Below are positions 47,875 to 57,751 of a DNA stretch of 64,000 bases, piece after piece. Location: NCBI GenBank assembly GCA_037044905.1, contig JBAOKB010000077.1, positions 248,001-312,000 on the forward strand. Direction: 5' to 3'. Under the pieces are notes generated by a model. The model saw only the letters and a program-made list of their open reading frames with translations. It was not told where the DNA came from and made no database searches. Position 1 is the stretch's first letter, and each line of letters opens with the position of its first letter. Source of the DNA: Hortaea werneckii. Lineage: Eukaryota > Ascomycota > Dothideomycetes > Mycosphaerellales > Teratosphaeriaceae. The position numbers and the translations under genes were made by a program.

Positions 47875-48882
47875 GCTATGAACTTAACGATTGGGTAATA
47901 GAAGAGCGGCCTTCCAAAAGAGTGAAGGTGGGTATGTTGTAGTTGAGGACAGAATGCTGATCAGAGGAGCATGCCAGTGTCTTTATATCATGGGCATGTG
48001 GAGGTGAAGGTAATTGTCAACAAATTCCGCCTCCACTAACTCCGCATGGCGGCGGTAAACATCCTCATCTTCTTTGCTTTGATGCTTAATCGGGTTGCCC
48101 CTGAGAGTTCGCCTGAAGGGATAGCGGGTCTGGGAGAAGACGGCGAGGCACGAAGGATGTTACAAGGGTTCCAGTATGATCTTACCGACTCAGCATTCTG
48201 TGGACCTATTGCGATATACAGCATTCAGAATGGTGAGATGTTTCCAGCGGGCAAGGATGGATTCCTGAAGGCGACTCTGCAACGCAACATCGCAGATGAT
48301 TCGGAACTTCCGATGAGGAACGAAGGACGAACACCGCGATGTCTCACCGTCGGTACAGCACGCTTGTTGGCCACAGAAAGAAGCATAATCCTGGGTGTGT
48401 CGTATCAAACATAGGACATTGGCCGCATCGAGATGCCACGCTTGCATTTGGTGGATCCCTTTGACTGTTGATCAGGAACAGACGGCTCAAGGTGGTTTCA
48501 GACGGACATACCGAAGCTATTGGAGATGCTGTCATTCTTTCATCAAAACGAAGTGATACATCCTCCCAGAGTGCGGATCATGTCTTTGTATGGCGATGGT
48601 ATGTGGGCCCGATATCGCTGGCGTCTCAAGCGCTACTTCCTTCAGCATCCTTCCTAAGCAGGGATTCACCGTAGCATTGTAACGCGATCGATAATTGCCA
48701 ACATGTTCGACCACCGCAGCCATAGTCGAGTCGTTAAACGGAGCAATCCTACGAGGTCGACAAGACAGCCTCGTCTATATTATAAATGTTCCTGAGCTTG
48801 CTTGCAAGTGTTATTCAGTATCCCTCTAGCTTTCCCTCAACTTTGACCAGTAAACGCTACCCTATTGACACAAAATCCCATC
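47875..48882. other. Intergenic upstream of the small secreted pair
   Basis: 1.0 kb between divergent genes. Around 48628-48690 the sequence resembles 49587-49650, 959 bp downstream, so part of this flank belongs to the duplicated unit. The 122-codon plus-strand frame at 48046 is unsupported. Confidence 0.5.
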
Positions 48883-49339
48883 ATGCATCTCAAAAGTTGC
48901 AGTACCAGCGATATCCTTCTTGCTGCCATTAGTTCTGGGTGCCTACTGGTAAGACTCTAGACTGAACCCCGACGTAGCTTGTGAATATTAATAGTCCTGC
49001 ACAGGCACGTTGATTTCTATCCTGACCATGTAGCTTGCTCAGGCGATCCCAGTGTTCAAGGTGCTGCTGGCTTCGCCGATGACACGGTCCTGTGTCTCGA
49101 TGCCTCCTACACTCACGACTTGGAGACGGTCAACATCGAATCGTTCGGAAAGCATGTGCGTCTGTACACGGATGCTATATGCAACGACGAGATTGCGCAC
49201 ATCACATCTAATGGCTGCCATGTTACTCCAGAAGACGTAAGGGAAATAAGGAAACCGACAAGCCCCTCCAATCGGATGAGGCGGTGAAGCTGACGATCAA
49301 TAGCAACCCATTGCCGCATTCACCGTTCTTGACGAATAA
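48883..49339 (+). CDS. Small secreted four-cysteine protein, copy 1, signal-peptide frameshift
   Basis: Paralog of the gene at 49842. Exons 48883-48948, 49005-49236 and 49304-49339; introns GTAAGA...CACAG and GTAAGG...AATAG. The mature part has four cysteines (HVACSG, LCLDA, AICND, NGCHV) with the spacing of copy 2 and ends TVLDE. Exon 2 is 232 nt in both copies. Exon 1 is 66 nt here but 65 nt in copy 2. The literal exon-1 frame gives a poor signal peptide and joins exon 2 out of frame, whereas removing one A from the AAAA at 48892-48895 gives a hydrophobic leader and a 110-residue protein. It is either a sequencing insertion or a real inactivation of this copy. Confidence 0.7.
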
Positions 49340-49841
49340 GAATACATGTGAGGTGCTGGTGGAGGTATGCAGTCAAGTCTGTAAAAGCAGCTAGTGTAGC
49401 CGATACAACACGTAGACGTAGATGGACATCACTTACCAAGTCTGGCAGTTTCATACATAACTTTTCAAAGGCTACCTCCGCGATACAGTCGTTTTTATTG
49501 ACGCACGAGGAAGTAGTTGTTGGTATGAAGTTGTTGATCGCCCTACGCTAGTTCCATGGCGCTGTCTTTCGTCATAAAACACTAGGGCTTCTTGCGCTAC
49601 TTCCCTCGCCATCCTTCGTCACCAGGGGTGCTGTATAGCAATGTAACGCCAATGACTTGCAATGTGACGAGTCATCCGAACACAATTGGAAACCCATCGT
49701 CAATGGCATGTCCTGCCGAGGGCGAATGATGCATCTCAGGTTTGTTCATAAGACCCCGTAATGCCTTGTAAGTGTCAATCGATCTCTTCAAACCTGCATC
49801 AGCCTCCAGCAGTGAACAAGTCCTGAGAACTATCCTTCACT
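49340..49841. other. Spacer between the two small secreted genes
   Basis: 502 bp. It contains the duplicated flank resembling 48628-48690. No gene. Confidence 0.5.
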
Positions 49842-50286
49842 ATGCACCTCAACAACTTCGTATCGATCGCGACCATCTTGATGCCTTCAGCTCTTGCAAT
49901 CAACTGGTAAGATGCCCTAAACCATCGCAGACAAGCCCACCGCATTAACCATAGTCCAGGTCGGTCCAGTGGTATCCCGATCACGCCGCTTGCATGGGCG
50001 ACGACAGCGGCATAGGCACAGCCGGAGACGAAAACGACATCCTCTGGTGCCTAGGGGCGGCGTATACCCATGATGTCGAGACGGTGAATATCGAAGCCGC
50101 TGGCAAGCACGTCCACCTGTATACCGATGCCGCTTGCACGAATGAGATTGCCAACATCGCGTCGAATGGGTGTCACGTCACTCCGGAAGATGTAAGTGGA
50201 CGTTGACGCCGCTGAAACCCGCCATCAGAGGCAAAGCTAATTAGTTATAGGCTCCCATCGCTGCTTATACCGTCCGTGATGCGTAA
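49842..50286 (+). CDS. Small secreted four-cysteine protein, copy 2 (intact)
   Basis: Three exons, 49842-49906, 49960-50191 and 50251-50286 (65, 232, 36 nt; 333 nt in frame), giving 110 residues. A signal peptide ending SALA precedes a mature protein of about 90 residues with four cysteines (AACMG, LWCLG, AACTN, NGCHV) and YTHDVETVNIE, which is nearly identical in copy 1. The introns have GTAAGA and GTAAGT donors with CCAG and TATAG acceptors. Size, signal peptide, cysteine content and tandem duplication are features of candidate apoplastic effectors. No homologue is recognised and the host context is unknown, so that is inference only. Confidence 0.75.
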
Positions 50287-51171
50287 GAGTTGGATTTCAA
50301 TAGCAGCGGAATAGCCTTGAGGAGACTTCTTCACAAGCTGATGCAGACTGTGGAAATGCAACCTATCACGACAACATGATCTTCATCAAAGCGGCCTTGT
50401 CTCTCAAAGTTTCCATCGCCATCATTAGCTGCCTGTCAGAGCTTCCAGCCGAAGAGTGACTTCTTACTGTGAATCGGTCTGTCACGCTTGTTCCATGATT
50501 TGTGTTGATATAAGGGTCATAGGCCTGTCTTGCCGATCGCCACGCCCTCATATGCTGATATGTCGAGAACAGATGTTTAATGCTGCTGTCACTTTCGTAA
50601 CATGCAGCCGACGTCGGTCAATTTTCGTTGCAGCTCTTCCTTCATTCGCAAAGGAAAGTTTGCCAGAATAAGATGGGTGTGTTTCCATCTTGTTACTTTT
50701 TCCCCCAACATAATCTTCTAAAATAAACAGAAGATGACAAAGAGAGAGCAAAATAAGGGAAGAGTGTTGTAACACTAGGTTGAGAAAATAGGCTACCCAA
50801 GAAGCACTACTGGGCATACATAAAGCGCCTTTCTTCCATCCTACTTTTCACGCACACAGAGCTAAGATGAGGTCGGTCAATCGCCTTCATCTCCATCCAT
50901 GAGACGCCCACATGCACCAGAACGCCACGCTAGAAAACCAAAGAAAAGAATAAGAACCTCGTTGCCGTGCGCAGAACTCTGTCAGGTAAATGGACATTTG
51001 CCCGCCCGTTCGCCCACCGATTCGGCGTATCCTATCCCTTTGTACGCACCTTTTAATTTTTTCGTCCAATTCCATATTCGTCATGTGTTCAATCCATCAT
51101 GGCCTTTGCTTTTCTTTTCTTCTTGATCGGAAGGTCAGAAATAGTCACCTGTGGAGGTGACCAGCCGCCGC
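50287..51171. other. Intergenic, small secreted pair to carrier
   Basis: 885 bp between a plus-strand and a minus-strand gene, presumably 3' untranslated regions of both. No supported gene. Confidence 0.5.
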
Positions 51172-52443
51172 TCAGCCATCTCGTTCCTTCATGACCTCCT
51201 GTCCTTCCTCCTGCAATTTGCCAATGGCGCCTTTGATGCTCTCGAAAGTGAGCATCGTAGTCATGGCGGCGGGAACAGCACGGATCATGTTCGTGCCCAT
51301 GCCATTATAGAAGGCTCGCCAGCCTTCTTCTTGCAGGATGAGCCGACAGGTCCGTAGCACGCCGCGGTATTTGGGTCGGTACTCGCCACCGTCTGAGTTA
51401 CCAATGCGCTTGCCAGTGTGGGGCAGAGACTGAGAATGCCGTACCGAACCTACGCCGCCGTTGGTCGTGCTCTCGGGGTTGATGCGCTGCTGAGTCTGCA
51501 TGCGCGTGCGAAGGACTTCGTGTGGATACGTCGCCGAAGTGGCGCAGACCTTGCTGAAGAAGGTGGCTGCTAAGATGCCTAACGTGTTCATCCCTTCGTT
51601 CCCGGATGATGCAGGCGACTCGCCCATCTCCAGTCCCGTGAAGGTCATTTTGAAATATTCGTACAGCGGGAATTGGATCGCAACGTGCGTCAGTCCGAGT
51701 AAGGCCGGTGTCAGGCCAGAGTAGAAGGCTTTCACGCCCTCGGCCTTGTACATTTTCTGGAAGGCATCAATCGTGCTCGTGTAATGCCATGGTGTTCGCG
51801 CGCCGTCGGTTCCCACTGAGCGATTGCCGCTTTGGCTCATCAGTCGGGTCTTGATGACCCATATGGGGTTTGTCGCAAGTGTCGAACAGGCTCCGGCGGT
51901 CAAGGACGCGTAGATGCGGGCCATCCACTTGTCCCTGTCCCTTCCACTATAGCCGTGGTGGTAGAAGTACTCTCTCGTCTGGTCGTATACGCTCATATAG
52001 ACAGCCCAAGTCGGCAAGTATCCCAGCAGCATGGGGCCGAGACCTCTATACATGCCAATCAATCCATCACTCCTGATGATGGTTGTAGCCGTCCCTAGCA
52101 GCCCTTTGTAGAGTTGTGAAGGGGGAGGACCACGGTGTGCCAAATTGGTATTTCGGAAGGAGCCTTGGGCTTGGAGTTTGGTCTTGATGACATCGAGCGG
52201 ACATGTGACGATCCCGCTCGCCATGCCGGCCATTGCGCCTGAGAAGCTGTTGACTGCGCTCGGCGCTAGCTTGGTGCTCCATACGGCGATGGTGGGGAAT
52301 GGGGTGTGATTCCGCAGCGCCTGCTTGGTCTTGCCCACAGCGGTGCCAGCGTCATTTCCCGCACCATGACTTGGGCTATGAGAATCCGTTCCTGCCGGCG
52401 GACCGTGGTCGTGGGTGTCTCCTTGCTGGGCGCCGGTCGACAT
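51172..52443 (-). CDS. Mitochondrial carrier, NAD+ transporter type (YIA6/NDT1-like)
   Basis: 423-residue inner-membrane carrier with three solcar repeats. Each odd helix ends in a carrier motif: PLDVIKTKLQ (repeat 1), PIWVIKTRLM (repeat 2), PHEVLRTRMQ (repeat 3). The tryptophan in PIWVIKTRL, HVAIQFPLYEYF and GLTPALLGLTH point to the pyridine-nucleotide (YIA6/YEA6, FLX1-like) subgroup, which imports NAD+ or related cofactors. The N-terminus (residues 1-60) is hydrophilic and probably disordered; the insert QRINPESTTNGGVGS between repeats is typical of fungi. Single exon, intact. NAD+ specificity is likely; folate or FAD cannot be excluded. Confidence 0.8.
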   Translation of the reverse strand: MSTGAQQGDTHDHGPPAGTDSHSPSHGAGNDAGTAVGKTKQALRNHTPFPTIAVWSTKLAPSAVNSFSGAMAGMASGIVTCPLDVIKTKLQAQGSFRNTNLAHRGPPPSQLYKGLLGTATTIIRSDGLIGMYRGLGPMLLGYLPTWAVYMSVYDQTREYFYHHGYSGRDRDKWMARIYASLTAGACSTLATNPIWVIKTRLMSQSGNRSVGTDGARTPWHYTSTIDAFQKMYKAEGVKAFYSGLTPALLGLTHVAIQFPLYEYFKMTFTGLEMGESPASSGNEGMNTLGILAATFFSKVCATSATYPHEVLRTRMQTQQRINPESTTNGGVGSVRHSQSLPHTGKRIGNSDGGEYRPKYRGVLRTCRLILQEEGWRAFYNGMGTNMIRAVPAAMTTMLTFESIKGAIGKLQEEGQEVMKERDG

Positions 52444-53188
52444 GTCGGCAGACGGAGAAGGTGCGTGCCTGGGCGGGAGAGGGCTATCGATGCGGCCTTT
52501 GCAACGGGATCATGCTCGGAGGGTGGTGCGGCGACAGCAGTAGTGCAGGGCGTGTGGGCGTGCTCAATTCGAAGCTTGAATGGCGACAAGAATTGGGGTT
52601 ATGGATTGTGCCGATGGCGGCGTCCGATGTGGATGCGGATGTGAATGCGGGATGTGGCGGAGGTCGGAGGGGAAATGACTGTGAGCAAGATGACCTTGGT
52701 ATGCGTGTGTGGTGTGTGTGTGGGTGTGTGTAGGGGGCGGAGCGGTGGTGGGCGGTGTTCAGCAGGTCGAGCAGGTAGACAGTAGTGGAGGTAGTTGGAG
52801 GCACAATGAGTTCACCGCCGCTAGCCGGGCGAGGGCGATTGCGCTCAAGTCCCTCCAACTGCTCCCTCCAGTCATTCATTGAATTGCCGCCGACGGGACC
52901 CGCGGCTCATGCGATTTCCAACTGGCTGCCTCCGCTTTCGCCCGGGAACGATCAGCTGGCAGCTGGAGGCGCATCAATCAATATTCCCATCAATATCAAC
53001 CCGGAATTTCACTCAAGAATTGTTGATGACTTCCGACGTCCAGCGTCCCACGACTTGTTTTGCTTACTCTGTCCTCCTCGTCCGGCGGCGAAGCTTGACG
53101 TGCTGCATTGCACCGCACGGGGTGGCAGATCGAGCGAGTGATTGAGAGGCCGACTGTGTTATCCCACATCTCCAAGACCACCGCCAAA
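52444..53188. promoter_or_regulatory. Divergent promoter region, NAD carrier / QCR7
   Basis: 745 bp between divergent starts of two mitochondrial genes. It contains a GT-rich alternating run at 52703-52731. No defined binding site is assigned. No coding signal. Confidence 0.5.
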
Positions 53189-53956
53189 ATGTCGTACCCT
53201 TCGCTTGCCCCCTACATCATGAAGCGCCCGTGGTTGATGCGCTGGATGCGTCCGCTGAGCGAGTGGTACTTCGACAACGCTGGATACCGGAAGCTGGGTC
53301 TGCGGTATGTCCCCAACCCGCGTGCCCGTCGCCCAGATTCGAGAGTCGAGAGGGGAAGACAGGATAGGATAGCGGGGAGGGGCCCGAACGGAACGCCGAG
53401 GACAGTGCTGACCCATGGTGGCGAGACAGTGCCGACGACCTGATCCCCGAGGAGGATGAGATTGTGCAGCAGGCCCTCAAGCGTCTGAGCCCCAAGGAGG
53501 CTTACGACCGTGTCTTCAGAATGAGAAGGGCGTTCCAGGTATGAAGAAGGACATTCCTGACCAAAGACATGGGTCATAGAATGGGCGGGCGAGTAGCTGA
53601 CCGCGGGCGAAATAGTGCTCCCTCTCTCACCAGCTTCTGCCGAAGGCCGAGTGGACCAAGACGAACGATGTGAGTATCTTTTGGCGCTGGGGCGTTGAAG
53701 AGCCCCTTAGCCATGACGAGTCGACTTCAGAACTACGGCCGCTGACAAACTATCGCAGGACTACCCTTACCTCCAACCCATCATCAGGGAAATCACCGCC
53801 GAGCAGACCGAGCGCGAGGACCTCGAGAGCATGATCATCAACAAGCGCAAGGCCACGCCTAAGGGCAGCAGCCCAAACATGAGAGCAAGCATTAGAAGAT
53901 GCTCGATGTGGAACGGGAGGAGAGAAAGAGTCGCGCGTTTTGTTGTAAATACCTAG
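53189..53956 (+). CDS. qcr7: Ubiquinol-cytochrome c reductase subunit 7 (QCR7)
   Basis: Subunit of respiratory complex III, on the matrix side. Four exons: 53189-53304, 53430-53538, 53616-53669, 53759-53956 (116, 109, 54, 198 nt; 477 nt in frame), 158 residues. MSYPSLAPYIMKRPWLMRW, WYFDNAGYRKLGLR, EDEIVQQALKRL and RVFRMRRAFQ followed by LSHQLLPKAEWTK are characteristic. The body up to NKRK is about 124 residues, the normal full length; a further 34 basic residues to the stop at 53956 are not expected. A slip by one base just after NKRK would end the protein within a few codons. The tail may therefore be a sequencing artefact. Confidence 0.9.
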
Positions 53957-54872
53957 GCGAGACGAGGCAAGCATTTGAAGATGGCATGAAAAGGACGAAG
54001 AGATAGAGTGTATCAGTATGCTTTAGTTTGTCGGTTCTGCTAGCTGATGTACCATCAGCTTGTCCCTTTCCTGATGGCAGTGCTCTGGACACACGACGAA
54101 GAGTGATTTCACGAACTAACGCAGCAAGAGCTTTCCCGACTAAAGAGATGCATTCTCCGCGCGACGGCGAAACATATTTTTGCTTCGTGGGTATACCCTT
54201 CCCACGGCCACGACATTCCTTTTATCGACATGAGCACAGCGGCTGCCTCTTCGGCTTGGCGAAGCATCTATGGCTTTTCATCTTCCTGCCACGCCAATCC
54301 GCCCAGTCCCAGCCGTACGACCCCATGAATAGCAATGCTGGGGACATTGCTCAAAGATCTGGGTCTCTTGGCCAAATCCACCCAGAATTCGACCCGAACT
54401 TCCTAACAACCCGCTTTCTGCCAAAGGACTTTCACCTTCATTGCACACCGACTCATTCAGCTCACCCGCTCTCTTATCACCCCCAGCGGCATGCATTACT
54501 TTCGCCTTGCCGCAAACCCAGCATCTGTTCTCGGTCACGCTTAGCTGGTCCACCCTTTGTCGATGCTTTCAGAACTTGGCCTTGTCTGGCGTGTGGCTTT
54601 GCGTGTGCGACCTGGCCTTCCTGTCTGCTCGCGCTGAGGATGGCGGATCCTCCTGTCTGTCACACGGTCTTTTATGTTGTGGTTGTTCAGAGTCGGAATC
54701 CTGGTAGCGGCTCGTCCGGGTACTACGGGATGAATTCTTTTTCGTATTTCAATCTTTGGGATAGACAGATTGACTGGGACTATGCTATGATGGAGCGTTG
54801 CCGGTGCAGTCCGATTAGTGTTGTTTGTTGCAGCCGTTTGGTGCAGTGCAGTGTAAAAGATTCAGTCCACTT
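53957..54872. other. Intergenic with long chance frame
   Basis: 0.9 kb after QCR7. A 333-codon plus-strand frame (54028-55029) crosses it but begins at TTG, is low in coding signal and ends in the repeat array. No gene is assigned. Confidence 0.5.
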
Positions 54873-55096
54873 GGTCCAGTGCAGTTGGTCCAGTGCAGTT
54901 GGTTCAGTACAGTTGGTTCAGTACAGTTGGTTCAGTACAGTTGGTTCAGTACAGTTGGTTCAGTACAGTTGGCTCTCCACAATGCGTTGCAGTTTACTCG
55001 GTAGTGAAATAAGGCATGGTTCAGTGTAGTTGGTTCAGTGCAGTCGGTCCAGTGCAGTCGGTCCAGTACAGTAAGTCCAATACAGTTGGTTCAGTG
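54873..55096 (+). repeat. 14-bp tandem repeat array
   Basis: Units of GGTTCAGTACAGTT and near variants (GGTCCAGTGCAGTT). Seven units lie at 54873-54970, five of them (54901-54970) perfect. After about 47 bp of unrelated sequence another five and a half variant units follow at 55018-55096. Related in sequence, in reverse orientation, to the array at 55478-55712. Confidence 0.9.
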
Positions 55097-55477
55097 TTCT
55101 TGGTGCAACATGTGCGTTCTTTCTATTGGATGTGTTACTTTCATTTTAGCCGATCCCTTTGCAACAAGATTTGATGCACATTCTAAAGTGCGATGAGACA
55201 CTGTCACCATAATCCTGACATGATCGAACCATCTGTCCACATAGTTTTTCTGCGCAAGGATGACGAATTCCTAACCTCTGACTACTCTTCTCTATTTCAA
55301 TCTTTTAACCTTTTAATAACCATTACTGCCATTAAACTTCGCTATTACCTTGTACTAGCAACTGCAGGGAATTTATCGTTCACAAGGATTTATTACATTT
55401 GCTGATAATAAAGTTTAGAGCATTTTCTGCTGCAATGCAACGCATGTTTCGAGCATGCGGTTGGTGCTACGCACATT

Positions 55478-55712
55478 GCACTGAACTGTACTAAACCGCA
55501 CTAAACTGCACTGAACTGCACTGAACTGCACTAGAATGAACTGCGCTAGAATGAACTGCACTAGAATAAACTTTTTTGCACTGAACTGCACTGAACTGCA
55601 CTGCACTGCACTGTACTGCACTGTACTGCACTGCACTGCACTGTACTGCACTGTACTGTACTGTACTGTACTGTACTGTACTGTACTGTACTGTACTGTA
55701 TTGTACTGTACT
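55478..55712 (-). repeat. ACTGCACTGA / CTGTA repeat array, inverted to the first
   Basis: An array of about 235 bp built of 10-bp units (ACTGCACTGA) passing into (CTGTA)n; the last 80 bp are almost pure CTGTA. Read on the minus strand it contains CAGTGCAGT and CAGTACAG, the core of the 14-bp units of the first array, so the two form an inverted arrangement. Open frames here (YSTVQYST or CTVLYCT peptides) are repeat artefacts. Confidence 0.9.
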
Positions 55713-55893
55713 ATGCTAAATTCGCAAGAGACGAGGCCAAACCTCCTTGGAAATGGTGTTACATCCATGGAGTCTTGCCCTCGGGTATCACCTTGACTCT
55801 ATCTCTATAATTTATCGACAATAAGTAAATGTGGTTTTGAAGGAAGCAAACTCGCCTTCGCATATTGGCCTGTAGGGAGCTCTAATGATCGAT

Positions 55894-57751
55894 TTATGCA
55901 ACCGAGTTGCCCCGTACACCATGACCCTCTGGCTCATAACCCGTACCGGACACATCATGAATGCCATGCTCATCGGTCGCCTCAGGCAGTTCTTCAAGAC
56001 GTTGCTCGCCTTCCATGCCGGCAGCATTCTGCTTGCGGATGTTCCTGGCACCGGGCGCAAGATGAAGGGCGTCGGCCGTAACCAGATCCTCGCCTTCCGG
56101 CGCTTCCCACTTCGTAGACTTCCAAGGTGCAACATGCAGGATGTACATGGTGTCAATCTCCTCGAGAGATCTACCTCTGGACTCGTTGAGGAAGAAAAAT
56201 ACCACGAAGGCTCCGGCGAAACAGCATCCGGCAAAAACGTAACCGTATCGGAAGTCGATGGCGCTCGTGATATACGGCGAGAAGAATGAAATGAGGAAGT
56301 TGAAGATCCAGTTGCTGCAGGATGAAATACCCATGCAAGTCGCCCGGTAACGCGTGGGGAAGATCTCACCGATGACAGCCCAGATGATGGGGCCCCAAGT
56401 CATGGCATAGCCAGCGATAAACAGGCAGGCAAAGACGATCATGACTGTGCCAGCTTGCTCCTCGTTGATGCCGCGGTGCAACTGGAAATGGCCGACCGAG
56501 GCGAAGATCAAAAAACAAATGAACATCCACAAGGCTCCGGTAATAAGCGCACGGCGGCGACCAAAGGTTTCGACGACCCAGAGACCTGGGAATGTCATGC
56601 CGAAGTTGACGCCTCCAAGGATCATAGCCGTAATGTAAGAGTCGTTCAGGCCTACCGAGGCAAAGATCGTAGTGCCGTAATAGAAGAAGAAGTTCGCTCC
56701 AGTAAGCTGTTGTAGCGCTTGAAGGGTAATACCAAGCAAGGTTCGGTAGGCCATTCGAGGACCAGTGAAAATTTCATACCACTTGTGCTGGCCGCCTCCT
56801 GCCTGCTCGGCTTCCAGCTTCTCCCTGATCTCTGTCATCTCCCTGTTGACTTCCCAGTGGTTCTGAGAAACACCATAAGATTTCGAAAGCGTCTCTCGGG
56901 CACGCTCGATGCGGCCATGGCGGTAGTCCCATCTGGGAGATTCACTGAGGAAACAAATTCCGACACCCATGATAACCGGCCAGATGAAGCCGATTCCGAG
57001 AGGAAGCTTCCAGGCATATGCGGTTGAGTTGCTCTTTGTGCCATAGTTGATGCAGTCCGCGAGGAAAATTCCAAGTGTGATGAACAACTGATACATGGAA
57101 ACCATCGCGCCGCGGACTTGTCTCGGAGCAGTCTCAGACTGATCTGTTAACAACAATTAGCATATACCGAAAGAGTAAATAAACATCGTCCATCGGAAGG
57201 GCTTACACATGGGAGTAAGGACGGACAGGCCACCGACGCCAAGACCGGCTACCCATCGCCCAAGGGCAACTTGATACCAGGTGTCGTCCATGGTGGTAAT
57301 CTGGACAATGACACCAATGCAAAACATCAGGTTCCAGGTGACAATGCATACGCGCCGCCCAAATATGTCTGCGATAGGCGCCGAAGCAAGGGCACCAAAC
57401 AAAGTACCAATCGAAAGTAAGCCAGTGATCGTGCCCTCTTTCCAATTGCTGAATGAAGGTCCAAGTTGATCCGCGAATCGCTCAAGGAAATCGTCCATCA
57501 ACAGGAAACCAGAGATTTGACCAGTGTCGTATCCAAAGATCAGCCCTCCTATTGATACCTATACAACAAGACAATTAGATCAAACGCTGAGATTCCTAAA
57601 GAGGACGGAGTCTACGACTTACGATAAGGGCCATGGCGATAGTGCGTGGTTGCAACAAGCGTACTGGAGAGTTGTCGACCTCGCCATGCTCGGCTTTGTC
57701 GAACTCAGGCGGCGTATCGCCGCCATCAAGTGGCTTCTCGTTGCCGGCCAT
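55894..57751 (-). CDS. MFS sugar transporter (hexose transporter family)
   Basis: Three exons, 57623-57751, 57207-57558 and 55894-57143 (sum 1731 nt), giving 576 residues, usual for fungal hexose transporters. The 12-helix major facilitator has SIGGLIFGYDTGQISGFL in helix 1, DIFGRRVC between helices 2 and 3, GRWVAGLGVGG, SESPRW at the end of helix 6, QQLTGANFFFYYG in helix 7, ETFGRRRAL, and PTRYRA. These match the sugar porter family (motifs from knowledge; positions read here). The N-terminus is cytoplasmic and acidic; the C-terminus has a long tail with HLAPGARNIRK. Introns start GTAAGT and GTAAGC. Substrate (glucose or another sugar) is not resolved. Confidence 0.9.

Noticed and set aside
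48046..48414. Plus-strand frame of 122 codons
   Set aside because: No signal peptide, motif or splice evidence, and overlapped by frames on the other strand.
54028..55029. Plus-strand frame of 333 codons
   Set aside because: Starts at TTG, composition is not coding-like, and its end is encoded by the 14-bp repeat array.
55415..55796. Frames encoding YSTVQYST- and CTVLYCT-type repeats
   Set aside because: They are translations of the CTGTA repeat array, not proteins.
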